Shown one piece after another: positions 24,583-33,277 of a stretch of DNA of 33,318 nucleotides. The stretch covers positions 1 through 33,318 of the forward strand of contig NZ_CAMLFY010000044.1 in NCBI RefSeq assembly GCF_946479415.1, given 5' to 3'. This DNA is from an uncultured Shinella sp. (GTDB taxonomy: Bacteria > Pseudomonadota > Alphaproteobacteria > Rhizobiales > Rhizobiaceae). The translations under genes and the position numbers were made by a program. Every line of letters starts with the position of its first letter. Positions within the stretch are counted from its first letter, which is position 1. Under the pieces are notes generated by a model. The model had not been told where the DNA came from. It did not search any database and was given only the letters and a program-made list of their open reading frames with translations.

Positions 24583-25260
24583 ATGACCCTTCCCATGCGG
24601 ATCGCCCCTTCCATTCTCGCCGCCGACTACGCCAAGCTCGGCCAGGAAGTGCGCGACGTCGTCGCCGCAGGCGCGGACTGGATCCATCTCGACATCATGG
24701 ACGGCCATTTCGTGCCGAACATTTCCTTCGGCCCTGATGTCATCAAGTCGCTGCGTCCGCATACCGACGCCTTCTTCGACTGCCACCTGATGATCGCGCC
24801 CGCCGATCCCTATCTGGAAGCCTTCGCCAAGGCCGGTTGCGACGGCATCACCGTGCATGCCGAGGCCGGCCCGCATCTCGACCGCTCGCTGCAGGCGATC
24901 CGCGCGCTCGGCAAGCGCGCCGGCGTGGCGATCAACCCGGCAACCTCGGAAAGCGTGCTCGACTACCTGCTCGACAAGATCGACCTCATCCTGGTCATGA
25001 CGGTCAATCCGGGCTTCGGCGGCCAGAAGTTCATTCCGGCCATGCAGGAAAAGCTGCGCCGCGTGAAGACGATGGTCGGCGAGCGGCCGATCGAGATCCA
25101 GGTCGACGGCGGCATCGCCGTGGATACGATTGCGCTTCCGGCCGCCTCCGGCGCCAATGTCTTCGTCGCCGGTTCGGCCATCTTCTCGGGCGGTCATGTT
25201 GACGCCTATCGCAAAACCATCGACACTCTGCGCGGCAATGCGGAGGGTGCGCGGGCGTGA
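24583..25260 (+). CDS. rpe: ribulose-phosphate 3-epimerase
   Basis: Rpe interconverts ribulose-5-phosphate and xylulose-5-phosphate in the pentose phosphate and Calvin pathways. The 225-residue TIM barrel shows [14 protein letters not shown], the metal and catalytic segment [46 protein letters not shown] and the phosphate-binding EIQVDGGI and GSAIF. The start at ATG 24583 has GGAG about seven bases upstream. The stop overlaps the next gene's GTG start by four bases (GTGA), so rpe and the DUF2259 gene are translationally coupled. Confidence 0.97.
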   Translation: MTLPMRIAPSILAADYAKLGQEVRDVVAAGADWIHLDIMDGHFVPNISFGPDVIKSLRPHTDAFFDCHLMIAPADPYLEAFAKAGCDGITVHAEAGPHLDRSLQAIRALGKRAGVAINPATSESVLDYLLDKIDLILVMTVNPGFGGQKFIPAMQEKLRRVKTMVGERPIEIQVDGGIAVDTIALPAASGANVFVAGSAIFSGGHVDAYRKTIDTLRGNAEGARA

Positions 25261-25991
25261 CGACAGTGCGGAAAGCGGCGGCTATCCTGCTCGGTTCCCT
25301 GCTGACGGCGGCCACCGCCTCGGCCGGCGATTTCGCGAGTTTCCAGCCGCTGGGCTTTTCGCCTGATGGAAAGGTCTTCGCCTTCGAGGAGTTCGGGGTA
25401 CAGGACGGCTCGGGCTTTCCCTATTCCACCGTCTATTTCATCGATACGGAGAAGGACGCCTATCTCAAGGGCACGCCCGTCCGCGTGCGCATCGATGACG
25501 AGACGGCCAGTCTCGGCAAGGCGCGGGCGGAAAGCCGCGATAAGGCGAAGGCGCTGATTGCCGAACACAAGGTGCTCGACAATCCCGGCGTTCTCGCCGC
25601 CTTCAACCCGATGGGCGAAGTCGGCGCCGACCGCAATCGCATCGAATATTTGCCTTATGCCGTCGAGCCGACGCCGGGCGGCAGCTATGTGCTGGCGCTC
25701 GACGATATCCCGCTGCCGGTCTCGGAAAATTGCCAGGGCATCACGCCCGAAGGCGGCAAGGGCTTTCGCCTGAAGCTCGTCAAGCGCGATGGCGAAGTGG
25801 CAGATACGGTGCTGCACGAGGACACGCGTGTGCCCGACAGCCGCGCCTGCCCGATCTCCTACCAGATCTCGGGCGCCATGACCTTCCACCCGCTGGCCGC
25901 CGATCCGGTCCATGTGGCGCTGGTGCTCGTCCGCAGCTTCGGCTTCGAGGGTGCCGACGGCCGCTGGATCGCCGTCCCCTTCCGGCCCTGA
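25257..25991 (+). CDS. DUF2259 secreted protein
   Basis: This 244-residue predicted secreted protein of the DUF2259 family, common in rhizobia, has no assigned function. It has a signal peptide, [20 protein letters not shown], cut near ASA-GDF, and a beta-rich mature part beginning [20 protein letters not shown], which looks like a single propeller-type blade. There are two cysteines (NCQG and RACP) likely joined in the periplasm. The start is GTG 25257, overlapping the rpe stop. The tight link to rpe is conserved order as far as I recall, but no functional link is known. Confidence 0.85.
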   Translation: MTTVRKAAAILLGSLLTAATASAGDFASFQPLGFSPDGKVFAFEEFGVQDGSGFPYSTVYFIDTEKDAYLKGTPVRVRIDDETASLGKARAESRDKAKALIAEHKVLDNPGVLAAFNPMGEVGADRNRIEYLPYAVEPTPGGSYVLALDDIPLPVSENCQGITPEGGKGFRLKLVKRDGEVADTVLHEDTRVPDSRACPISYQISGAMTFHPLAADPVHVALVLVRSFGFEGADGRWIAVPFRP

Positions 25992-25992
25992 C

Positions 25993-26535
25993 ATGGGCAT
26001 ACCGGCATCCGGGGCGGCAGGACGGGAGGCATCCTCCAGCAGCGCGACCGTGCCCGTCTTCCCCTCGCTTGCGCTCTGTCTCGGCGGCGCCGTCGCCTGG
26101 GGCCTGCTGATGGTGGCCTGCGCCTTTCTCTCCCTGCATATGGAAGGCCGCGACGCGAATTTTCATCTCGAAAAGCTGCTTCTCATCTATTTCGCGGGCG
26201 GGTTCTGCGCCTGGGTGATCGCCCTGCCGCTCGCCCGGCTTCTGACACGCAAGCGCGGCACCGAGACGCGCTTTGCCGCCTATTTCGCCCTGCTCAGCCT
26301 CGGCACGGTCGCCCTGACGGCCTTCTTCTTCGCCATGGACTATCGGCTGTTCTACGCGCGCTGGCATCAGCCGTTCGGCACCCGCGTCTGGGTCTATCAG
26401 TTCATCTTCACCTCGGCCGGCGCCACCTACCAGTTCCTCGTCATGGGCCTGCGTCTCTATCTGCCGGTCGGCCTGCCGATCCTGGCGGGCGCCAGCCTCT
26501 GGCTCGCCTTATCCATGCCCCGGCGCATCCATTGA
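25993..26535 (+). CDS. small integral membrane protein, unknown
   Basis: I do not recognise this 180-residue protein. After a polar head (residues 1-23) there are four to five hydrophobic segments: LALCLGGAVAWGLLMVAC, LLLIYFAGGFCAWVIALPLA, YFALLSLGTVALTAFFFA, FIFTSAGATYQFLVMGL and LPVGLPILAGASLWLALSM. The ATG at 25993 is one base after the DUF2259 stop, so it is the third cistron after rpe. An inner-membrane location is expected and no catalytic motif is evident. Confidence 0.8.
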   Translation: MGIPASGAAGREASSSSATVPVFPSLALCLGGAVAWGLLMVACAFLSLHMEGRDANFHLEKLLLIYFAGGFCAWVIALPLARLLTRKRGTETRFAAYFALLSLGTVALTAFFFAMDYRLFYARWHQPFGTRVWVYQFIFTSAGATYQFLVMGLRLYLPVGLPILAGASLWLALSMPRRIH

Positions 26536-26546
26536 GTTTGTCGGCG

Positions 26547-26575
26547 TTGAGCTTGCCGGCCATCTTTGCTAAAGC
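26547..26575 (+). promoter_or_regulatory. possible purB promoter
   Basis: TTGAGC (26547-26552), a 17-base spacer and TAAAGC (26570-26575) lie 39 bases before the purB start. This is a moderate match to the housekeeping consensus and no purine operator is recognised. Confidence 0.35.
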
Positions 26576-26614
26576 GGCGGCAATTCCCACCCTCCCAAGG
26601 AAAGTCTAGAACCG

Positions 26615-27922
26615 ATGATCCCTCGCTATTCCCGACCGGACATGGTCGCCATCTGGTCGCCCGAAACGAAGTTCCGCATCTGGTTCGAAATCGAAGCCTA
26701 TGCCTGCGATGCGCTGGCGGAACTCGGCGTCATCCCGAAATCGGCCGCCGAGACGATCTGGGAAAAGGGCGGCAAGGCGGAGTTCGACGTCGCCCGCATC
26801 GACGAGATCGAGGCCGTAACCAAGCATGACGTCATCGCCTTCCTGACGCATCTCTCGGAATTCGTCGGTCCCGACAGCCGCTTCGTGCACCAGGGCATGA
26901 CGTCGTCCGACGTGCTGGACACGACCTTCAACATCCAGCTCGTGCGCGCCGCCGATATCCTGCTTGCAGGTGTAGACCGCGTATTGGCGGCGCTGAAGGC
27001 CCGCGCCTTCGAGCACAAGGACACGATCCGCATCGGCCGCAGCCATGGCATCCATGCCGAGCCGACGACGATGGGCCTGACGCTTGCCCGCTTCTATGCC
27101 GAGATGGACCGCAACCGCGCCCGCCTCGTCGCGGCGCGTGCGGAAATCGCGACCGGCGCAATCTCGGGCGCCGTCGGCACCTTCGCCAATATCGACCCCT
27201 ATGTCGAAGAGCATGTCTGCGCCAAGCTCGGCCTGACGCCAGAGCCCGTCTCGACGCAGGTCATCCCGCGTGACCGCCACGCCATGTTCTTCGCCACGCT
27301 CGGCGTCATCGCCTCGTCGATCGAGAATGTCGCGATCGAAATCCGCCACATGCAGCGCACGGAAGTGCTGGAAGCCGAAGAGTTCTTCTCGCCGGGCCAG
27401 AAGGGTTCGTCGGCCATGCCGCACAAGCGTAACCCGGTGCTCACGGAAAACCTGACGGGTCTCGCCCGCCTCGTGCGCATGGCCGTAACGCCCGCCATGG
27501 AAAACGTCGCACTCTGGCACGAGCGTGACATTTCGCATTCCAGCGTCGAGCGCGGTATCGGCCCGGACACGACGATCACGCTCGACTTCGCGCTGAACCG
27601 CCTTGCCGGCGTCGTCGAGAAGCTGGTGATCTATCCGGAAAACATGCTGAAGAATCTCAACAAGTTCCGCGGTCTCGTTCACTCGCAGCGCGTCCTGCTT
27701 GCCCTTACGCAAGCCGGCGTTTCGCGCGAGGATTCCTATCGCCTCGTGCAGCGCAATGCGATGAAGGTCTGGGAAAAGGGCGCGGACTTCCTCGAAGAAC
27801 TGCTGGCCGACGCCGAAGTGCGGGCCGCCCTCACCGAAGAGCAGATCCGCGAAAAGTTCGACCTCGGCTATCACACCAAGCACGTCGACACGATCTTCCG
27901 CCGCGTCTTCGGCACGGCCTGA
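26615..27922 (+). CDS. purB: adenylosuccinate lyase
   Basis: PurB performs two fumarate-releasing steps of purine synthesis (SAICAR to AICAR and adenylosuccinate to AMP). The 435-residue protein has the family N-terminus MIPRYSRPDMVAIWS and the loop HQGMTSSDVLDTT. Catalytic histidine candidates lie in GRSHGIHAEPTT (His144/147). The fumarase-superfamily signature GSSAMPHKRNP (264-274) carries the mobile catalytic serine. The ATG at 26615 is preceded by AAGGAAAG. It appears to have its own promoter and is closed by a long hairpin terminator. Confidence 0.97.
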   Translation: MIPRYSRPDMVAIWSPETKFRIWFEIEAYACDALAELGVIPKSAAETIWEKGGKAEFDVARIDEIEAVTKHDVIAFLTHLSEFVGPDSRFVHQGMTSSDVLDTTFNIQLVRAADILLAGVDRVLAALKARAFEHKDTIRIGRSHGIHAEPTTMGLTLARFYAEMDRNRARLVAARAEIATGAISGAVGTFANIDPYVEEHVCAKLGLTPEPVSTQVIPRDRHAMFFATLGVIASSIENVAIEIRHMQRTEVLEAEEFFSPGQKGSSAMPHKRNPVLTENLTGLARLVRMAVTPAMENVALWHERDISHSSVERGIGPDTTITLDFALNRLAGVVEKLVIYPENMLKNLNKFRGLVHSQRVLLALTQAGVSREDSYRLVQRNAMKVWEKGADFLEELLADAEVRAALTEEQIREKFDLGYHTKHVDTIFRRVFGTA

Positions 27923-27932
27923 TCGATCCTGA

Positions 27933-27970
27933 AACGGGCCGGCGAATGACTTTCGCCGGCCCGTTCCTCT
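27933..27970 (+). terminator. terminator-like hairpin after purB
   Basis: A 14-base perfect stem (27933-27946 with 27952-27965, AACGGGCCGGCGAA and its complement) with a five-base loop begins 11 bases past the purB stop. The following CCTCT is a poor T tract, but the stem is very stable. Confidence 0.7.
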
Positions 27971-28019
27971 GAGTAGACTTACCTTGCGTGCAATGCCGCA
28001 CGTCCTATGGGGGTTGAAC

Positions 28020-28295
28020 ATGAGGTTTCTTGCTACCGCATTGCTGACCACGACTTTAACCGTTTCCCTTGCGCAAACAGCTTCCGCCGAAAAGCTTGCG
28101 GAACAAATGACGCAAGCCGATATACCTCAGTCCATTATCAGCCTTCTGAGATCGGACTTCGAGATCGTAAACGTGGCGCCGATTTCGGAAAGCTACGCCG
28201 TTTTTCTTGAAAAAGACGACTTCTTCATCGTCTGCCAAATGGGGTTCAAGGACAACGCCTTCGCCACCGACAAGTGTTACCCGCTGGTAAAATAA
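28020..28295 (+). CDS. small secreted protein, unknown
   Basis: I do not recognise this 91-residue protein. It has a clear signal peptide (MRFLATALLTTTLTVSLAQ, cleavage near ASA-EKL) and a mature part of about 65 residues with two cysteines, VCQMG and KCYPLVK, likely to form a disulfide in the periplasm. ATG 28020 follows a GGGGG ribosome site by seven bases. Base use is visibly less GC-rich than in the flanking genes. It lies between the purB terminator and a strong convergent hairpin, so it is its own transcription unit. Confidence 0.75.
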   Translation: MRFLATALLTTTLTVSLAQTASAEKLAEQMTQADIPQSIISLLRSDFEIVNVAPISESYAVFLEKDDFFIVCQMGFKDNAFATDKCYPLVK

Positions 28296-28299
28296 TTGC

Positions 28300-28326
28300 A
28301 GCGATGGCGCCAAAGGCGCCATCGCT
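28300..28326. terminator. 12-base perfect hairpin between convergent genes
   Basis: AGCGATGGCGCC (28300-28311), loop AAA, GGCGCCATCGCT (28315-28326). It lies after the small secreted protein gene and downstream of the DUF2189 gene on the other strand, so it can serve both. On the minus strand it is followed by an AT-rich TGCAATTATTTT. Confidence 0.65.
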
Positions 28327-28382
28327 CCCCTCTGGTGGGCGGCTACGCTCTCCTCCTGGCAGTGCCGCCCACGAAACCGGAC

Positions 28383-29183
28383 CTAGCTCTCGTCCACGAC
28401 GAGCCTTCGGTAAAGGTGCCAGGTGGCGTGGCCGAGGATCGGTATGATCACCGCGAGGCCGACGAAGAGCGGGATCGTGCCGACGATCAGCAATGCCGCG
28501 ATGATGAGGCCCCAGCAGGCGACCGGCACGGGATTGACCAGCGTCGCCCGCAGCGACGTCTCGATGGCCGCGACGGCGCCGACGTCCCGATCCAGCATCA
28601 GCGGGAACGCAATGACGGTCGTCGAAAGCACGATGAGCGCGAAGCAGAAGCCGATGGCATTGCCCGCCAGCATCAGCAGAAGCCCGTTTTCGGAACTGAA
28701 GATGGAGGCAAGGAAGAGCGCGAGGGAACGTGGCGGTTCCACCCCGAACAGACTGCTATAGAGCATCTGCGCAAAGACCAGCCACGCGACGAACAGCACC
28801 ATCAACATGGCGCCGACCGCAAGGATCGACGGCAGCGCGGGCGAGTGGCGCACCTCCAGCGCGTGGCGCCAGGACGCATCCATGCCGCGCTCGCGTCGCC
28901 GGCTGATCTCGTAGAGACCAAGGGCGAGGAACGGACCGAGCAAAGCGAAACCGGCAATCAGCGGAAAGATCAGCGGCAGCATGTTCGCGCCGGAACTCCA
29001 GGTTATGAGCACCACGCCGGAGATCGGATAGATGAGACTGAGGAACACATAGTGAGATGGTTTGGCGCGAAAATCGTCGAAGCCGCGGGCAAGCGCATCC
29101 CGGATGTCGGACAGCCCGATCCGCCGCACGGCGGGGCGTGCCATCATCTCCGTGGCGCCCGCCATCACATGAAAAGTCGTCAT
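28383..29183 (-). CDS. DUF2189 integral membrane protein
   Basis: This 266-residue inner-membrane protein belongs to the DUF2189 family (COG5473), of unknown function. The conserved head RRIGLSDIRDALARGFDDFRA precedes about six hydrophobic helices, including YVFLSLIYPISGVVLITW, LIFPLIAGFALLGPFLALG, ILAVGAMLMVLFVAWLVFA and LIIAALLIVGTIPLFVGLAV. A conserved middle loop has SRRRERG. The start at ATG 29183 is fixed by AGGAGG (29191-29196) with a seven-base spacer; ATG 29189 is too close to it. It is a single gene, divergent from the RBBP9-like hydrolase. Confidence 0.88.
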   Translation of the reverse strand: MTTFHVMAGATEMMARPAVRRIGLSDIRDALARGFDDFRAKPSHYVFLSLIYPISGVVLITWSSGANMLPLIFPLIAGFALLGPFLALGLYEISRRRERGMDASWRHALEVRHSPALPSILAVGAMLMVLFVAWLVFAQMLYSSLFGVEPPRSLALFLASIFSSENGLLLMLAGNAIGFCFALIVLSTTVIAFPLMLDRDVGAVAAIETSLRATLVNPVPVACWGLIIAALLIVGTIPLFVGLAVIIPILGHATWHLYRRLVVDES

Positions 29184-29354
29184 GACCATTCCTCCTTGCC
29201 GGTTTTCAACCGTCACGGCATCAGCGCGTGTGGAGGGCAATCGTCCGCCACCACGATGGACCGCGATTGGCATTGAGATGGAGAATCATACACCTGCCGG
29301 GCCGATTTGTCCCGCCCTCTTGACTTCAGCAGTTCGTGAACGCACATCCCGGCC

Positions 29355-29915
29355 ATGAAAGCCTCAGAAGCAGAAATCCTCATCGTGCCCGGCCATACCA
29401 ATTCCGGGCCTGACCATTGGCAGAGCCGTTGGCAGTGCAAGCTCGGCTCGGCGCGCCGCGTCGAGCAGGGCGATTGGTTGAAGCCCGTCCGCGAAGACTG
29501 GGTGCAACGCGTGATCGAAGAGGTTTCCGCCGCGACGAAGCCGGTTGTGCTCGTCGCGCATTCTCTGGGGGTGGCTGCTGCCATTCATGCCGCGCCGCAT
29601 CTCGGCAACAAGATCGCCGGCGCCTTCCTCGTGGCACCGCCCGATATCGCCAACCCGGAAATCCGGCCGCAGCTCCTGAAAACCTTCGGCACCTACCCGC
29701 GCGAACCGCTGACGTTCCCGTCCCTCGTCGTGGCGAGCCGAAACGACCCGTTCGGCACCTACGAGCACGCCGACGATATCGCCGCCGCCTGGGGTTCGCT
29801 GCTGCTTGATGCGGGCGAAGCCGGACATATCAACACCGAATCCGGCCATGGCCCCTGGCCGGAAGGAACCATGGTGTTTGCGCAGTTTCTCAGCAAGCTC
29901 AAGCCGCCGGCCTGA
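29355..29915 (+). CDS. RBBP9/YdeN-like alpha/beta hydrolase
   Basis: This 186-residue small serine hydrolase of the RBBP9/YdeN family opens ILIVPGHTNSGPDHWQSRW, a signature of the group. The catalytic triad is Ser70 (AHSLG), Asp131 (ASRNDPF) and His158 (GEAGHIN), with the typical C-terminal GHGPWPEG. Natural substrates in bacteria are mostly unknown. It is cytoplasmic with no signal peptide. The ATG at 29355 has no strong ribosome site. An 84-base gap separates it from the GGDEF-EAL gene. Confidence 0.92.
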   Translation: MKASEAEILIVPGHTNSGPDHWQSRWQCKLGSARRVEQGDWLKPVREDWVQRVIEEVSAATKPVVLVAHSLGVAAAIHAAPHLGNKIAGAFLVAPPDIANPEIRPQLLKTFGTYPREPLTFPSLVVASRNDPFGTYEHADDIAAAWGSLLLDAGEAGHINTESGHGPWPEGTMVFAQFLSKLKPPA

Positions 29916-29999
29916 CGGACCGGGGGTTCGCCATTAAGGGGAATTTCATAGAAATCCTGCACGCTGGCGTGATTGAGTTTATTGCAGGCGCCGCGTTTC

Positions 30000-32588
30000 A
30001 TGGCCAAACCACCCGGTTCGACCTCCATTGCCGTGGAAAAGACGGAGCGCGAACCGCTGTATCGCCAGCTCTTCGCGCGATCCGGCTTCGGCTTTGCGGC
30101 TCTTGATGGCGAAGGCCGCATCATCGACGCGAATGCCACGCTGCTGCGCTCGTTCGATGTCGCATCGATTGACGACCTCCCCGTCTTTGACGCCTGCGTC
30201 TCGCCCAAGGACCGCTCCGTCATCGCTTATGCGATGCGTCCGAAGCTTGCCGAACAGGCTCCCTGGGAAATCCGCCTGCGGCGGCCGAATGGCGATGAAT
30301 TCTGGGTTCTCGCCTCCTTCATCGAGCCGCCTCCGCTTCCAGGCGAGAGCATGCAGCCCGCGATGATCGTGCAGACCATCGATGTCGACGAACGCAAGCG
30401 CAATGCGCTGGAACTCGCCGAGCGCGAGGCCCGTTGGAATCATGCGCTGGAATCCGCCGGACAAGGCGTCTGGGACCATGATTTCACCCGCGGCGACCTC
30501 TTCTATTCACGCCAATGGCGCGCCATTCGCGGCCTCCGGCCGGAGGATCCGGTCGATCCCTCGCAGGACAACTGGATCCAGAGCGTGCATCCGGATGACC
30601 GCGCGCATGTCATCAAAGAAATCAACAAGCAGGAAACCGGCGAGATGCCGTTCAGCGTCTTCGCTTACCGCGAACGCCACAAGGACGGTCACTGGGTCTG
30701 GATCGAAAGCCGCGGCGCCGTCGTCGAATATGGTGCCGACGGCAAGCCGAACCGCATCGCCGGCACGGACACCGACATTACCGACCGCAAGGAGGCGGAA
30801 GAACGCCTCGCCCAGATGTCGCGCCGCCTGGGGCTGGCGCTCGACGTCTCGCGCATCGGTGTCTTCGAGGTCAATCTCAGGACCGGCGAAGTCCAATGGG
30901 ACGACCGCATGATCCAGATGTACGGCCTGGAGGGAGAACCCAACGCGACGACATGGGAGCATGCGCTGCACCCGCAGGACCGCCGCAAGGCCATGGCGAA
31001 GGTCGATGAGGGCCTCTTAAACGGCGACAATTTTGCAAACGAATTCCGCATCGTCAAAGGAGATGGCGAGATCCGGCACCTGCGGGGTCGCTCCGCGCCT
31101 TATATGGACACAACGGGTGTGCCTCGCCTTGTCGGCGCGAATTGGGATGTGACCGACGACATCAAGCTTCAGGAGGAATTGACACGCGCCAAGGAACTGG
31201 CCGAGGCGCGCGCCGGCGAACTCGAAAGTGCCAAGGCACGCATCGAATACACCGCCCTGCACGACCACCTGACAGGCCTCCCGAACCGCCGCTATCTCGA
31301 TGCCACGATCGAAGAGGCCGCCAGCGAGGCGCAGCAGACCGGTAGCCGCCTCGCCGTGCTGCATATCGATCTCGACCGCTTCAAGGAAATCAACGATACG
31401 CTCGGCCACCTCGCCGGCGACCAGATGCTGGTTCATGCGGCCGGCGTGCTGCGTGAACTGAAAGGCCCCGGCGATTTCGTCGCGCGCATCGGCGGCGATG
31501 AATTCGTGTTCCTTTCCTCCGGCCCCAATGGCCGCAATCTCGCCGTGCTTGCAGAAGCGATCGTCGAGGCCATGCGCAAGCCCGTCACCTTCAACGGCCA
31601 TATATGCCGATTCGGCGCCTCCGTTGGCATTGCCAGCCAGTCGGGTGCGGCAATCGACGCCAAGCAGTTGCTCGTCAATGCCGACCTCGCGCTTTATCGC
31701 GCCAAGAACCGCGGCCGCAGCCGGCACGAATTCTTCACCAGCGATTTCCAGGCGCAGATCATCATCAACAAGCAGACCGCCGACGAGATCCTCACCGGTA
31801 TCGAACAGAGCCGTTTCCTGCCCTACTATCAGCCGCAGTTCTGCGCCCGCACGCTTGACATCATCGGCGTCGAGACCCTCGCGCGCTGGGATCATCCGAC
31901 GCGCGGCATCCTTGCGCCGGACACGTTCCTGAAGATTGCCGAAGACCTGGATTGCGTCGCGACGATCGACCGGATCGTGCTCGAAAAATCACTCGCCGAC
32001 TTTGCCGAGTGGCAATCTCTCGGCCTGGGCATCGGCAAGATTTCCGCCAACGTCTCCTCCAAGCGCCTGCACGATCCGGAGCTCGGGCGGTCGCTGCGCA
32101 CGCTAAAGATCCAGCCGCAATCGCTGTCCTTCGAACTCTTGGAATCGATCTTCCTCGACGATTGCGACCGCACAGTGCTGGAAAATCTCGCGGAGATGCG
32201 CAAGCTCGGCATCGATATCGAAATCGACGATTTCGGCACAGGCCATGCGTCCATCGTCAGCCTGATGAAGCTCAGCCCGCGCCGCCTGAAGATCGACCGC
32301 CAGCTCGTCAAGCCGGTGAGCCGTTCGCCGGGCCAGCGCAAGCTGGTGGGCACCATCGTCGAGATCGGCCGCTCCCTCAATATCGAGGTCGTGGCGGAAG
32401 GGGTCGAAACCCCGGCTCATGTCGCCATCATGCGCGACCTCGGCTGCGACATCCTGCAAGGCTATGCGCTCGCCCGGCCCATGCCGGCAGGGACCATTCC
32501 CGATTTCGTACGGCGGGAAGAATGGCGGCTCGAAGCGGGCAATGTACGCGACCTGCAGAACGAAGTTCGCCGCGCCGTCAACCACTGA
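30000..32588 (+). CDS. PAS-PAS-PAS-GGDEF-EAL cyclic-di-GMP protein
   Basis: This 862-residue cytoplasmic signalling protein has no membrane helix. Three PAS-like sensor regions lie at about 20-135, 145-265 and 275-390, followed by a coiled linker (395-415). The diguanylate cyclase domain (about 419-570) has an intact GGDEF motif at 498-502. The phosphodiesterase domain (about 600-845) has ETLARW in place of EALxRW, with the other sites kept: SANVSS, FELLES, IDDFGTGHAS, LKIDRQLV, VAEGVET and ILQGYALARP. The I-site RxxD before GGDEF lacks its arginine (GPGD). Either or both activities are possible. ATG 30000 is preferred; a TTG 27 bases upstream is an alternative. Confidence 0.93.
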   Translation: MAKPPGSTSIAVEKTEREPLYRQLFARSGFGFAALDGEGRIIDANATLLRSFDVASIDDLPVFDACVSPKDRSVIAYAMRPKLAEQAPWEIRLRRPNGDEFWVLASFIEPPPLPGESMQPAMIVQTIDVDERKRNALELAEREARWNHALESAGQGVWDHDFTRGDLFYSRQWRAIRGLRPEDPVDPSQDNWIQSVHPDDRAHVIKEINKQETGEMPFSVFAYRERHKDGHWVWIESRGAVVEYGADGKPNRIAGTDTDITDRKEAEERLAQMSRRLGLALDVSRIGVFEVNLRTGEVQWDDRMIQMYGLEGEPNATTWEHALHPQDRRKAMAKVDEGLLNGDNFANEFRIVKGDGEIRHLRGRSAPYMDTTGVPRLVGANWDVTDDIKLQEELTRAKELAEARAGELESAKARIEYTALHDHLTGLPNRRYLDATIEEAASEAQQTGSRLAVLHIDLDRFKEINDTLGHLAGDQMLVHAAGVLRELKGPGDFVARIGGDEFVFLSSGPNGRNLAVLAEAIVEAMRKPVTFNGHICRFGASVGIASQSGAAIDAKQLLVNADLALYRAKNRGRSRHEFFTSDFQAQIIINKQTADEILTGIEQSRFLPYYQPQFCARTLDIIGVETLARWDHPTRGILAPDTFLKIAEDLDCVATIDRIVLEKSLADFAEWQSLGLGIGKISANVSSKRLHDPELGRSLRTLKIQPQSLSFELLESIFLDDCDRTVLENLAEMRKLGIDIEIDDFGTGHASIVSLMKLSPRRLKIDRQLVKPVSRSPGQRKLVGTIVEIGRSLNIEVVAEGVETPAHVAIMRDLGCDILQGYALARPMPAGTIPDFVRREEWRLEAGNVRDLQNEVRRAVNH

Positions 32589-32607
32589 TCTCGCGCGCAA
32601 GTCATGA

Positions 32608-32626
32608 CCTCCACCGGAGGTGGAGG
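32608..32626. repeat. IS end hairpin, downstream side of tnpA
   Basis: CCTCCACC, loop GGA, GGTGGAGG: a perfect eight-base stem about 46 bases past the tnpA stop. It matches the hairpin at the other end of the element except in the loop. A second hairpin, AACCGCT-AGA-AGCGGTT, follows inside the element at 32645-32661. Confidence 0.8.
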
Positions 32627-32671
32627 TTTGAAACGCTGCGCTTGAACCGCTAGAAGCGGTTTTGCTATAAG

Positions 32672-33106
32672 TTAGTAGCTACGGTTAAAGAGGTCGGCAG
32701 AGTCGGAAGCTTTGTCGACCTTTTCTTGATTACGGATATAACGTCTGACGACCTGCTCATCATAGCCAGACGTGGACACGAAGTACCCGCGCGCCCAAAA
32801 GTGATAACCTTTGTAGCGCCGCTTCCGGGCGTACTTGTTGGCAACGTAAAGGGCGGTCTTACCCTTCAAAAAGCCGACAATGTGGGACACAGAGTATTTC
32901 GGTGGGATCGATATCAGCATATGCATATGGTCAGGCATCAAGTGCCCTTCCTCGATACGGCATTCCTTGTGTTGAGCAAGCCTGTGCAAAAGGTCACCCA
33001 ACTCGCGGCGTAGGTCCCCGTAAAGCCGTTTCGTTCGGTATTTGCTCGAAAAGACCACATGGTATTTGCAGTCCCAAGTCGCGTGTGATTGCGAGCGTTC
33101 TTCCAT
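32672..33106 (-). CDS. tnpA: IS200/IS605 family transposase TnpA (Y1 HUH)
   Basis: This 144-residue transposase cuts and joins single-stranded DNA at the element ends. The HUH metal motif is His60-Met-His62 in LMPDHMHMLIS, and the catalytic tyrosine is Tyr123 in RRYIRNQEK, followed by Gln127, a usual ligand position. Length and opening WDCKYHVVFSSKYR match IS200 TnpA. The ATG at 33106 is preceded by ACGGAGG six or so bases upstream. The gene is full length with no frameshift, so the copy is probably functional. Confidence 0.93.
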   Translation of the reverse strand: MEERSQSHATWDCKYHVVFSSKYRTKRLYGDLRRELGDLLHRLAQHKECRIEEGHLMPDHMHMLISIPPKYSVSHIVGFLKGKTALYVANKYARKRRYKGYHFWARGYFVSTSGYDEQVVRRYIRNQEKVDKASDSADLFNRSY

Positions 33107-33186
33107 AAAACCTCCGTTCTATGTTTGGGCCAGACTAACGGTCCAAGCGCGGAGGTCTCTCAATCACTATGTAGAACTCGTCCAGT

Positions 33187-33205
33187 CCTCCACCGAAGGT
33201 GGAGG
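33187..33205. repeat. IS end hairpin, upstream side of tnpA
   Basis: CCTCCACC, loop GAA, GGTGGAGG: a perfect eight-base stem about 80 bases before the tnpA start. The same stem occurs at the other end. In IS200 this region also shields tnpA from outside transcription. Confidence 0.8.
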
Positions 33206-33222
33206 TTTAATTTGCTTACAAC

Positions 33223-33251
33223 AAAAAGCCGCCCGGCGGAACCGGACGGCT
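33223..33251 (-). terminator. terminator of the partial gene at the right edge
   Basis: On the minus strand AGCCGTCCGG pairs with CCGGGCGGCT (one T-G pair) over a five-base loop and runs into TTTTTGT. It lies 27 bases past the stop codon at 33278. The IS end hairpin lies only 18 bases beyond. Confidence 0.85.
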
Positions 33252-33277
33252 TGTCAAGCGAACATGATGCGGTTCGA

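Larger units (their letters stand above)
32600..33210 (-). mobile_element. IS200-type insertion sequence (IS200/IS605 family, tnpA only)
   Basis: This element of about 600 bases holds one transposase gene flanked by near-identical terminal hairpins at 32608-32626 and 33187-33205. There are no inverted terminal repeats and no target duplication, as expected for this single-strand transposing family. It has no tnpB, so it is IS200-like rather than IS605-like. It lies just downstream of the GGDEF-EAL gene and next to the terminator of the last gene in the window. Exact ends cannot be fixed without an empty site. Confidence 0.85.

Noticed and set aside
29916..29999. Possible sigma-54 promoter (TGGC ... 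TTGCA) before the GGDEF-EAL gene
   Set aside because: The spacing between GG and GC is 16 bases rather than the required 10.
32600..33210. Terminal hairpins as a CRISPR or REP array
   Set aside because: There are only two copies, both at the ends of a TnpA gene, as expected for IS200.
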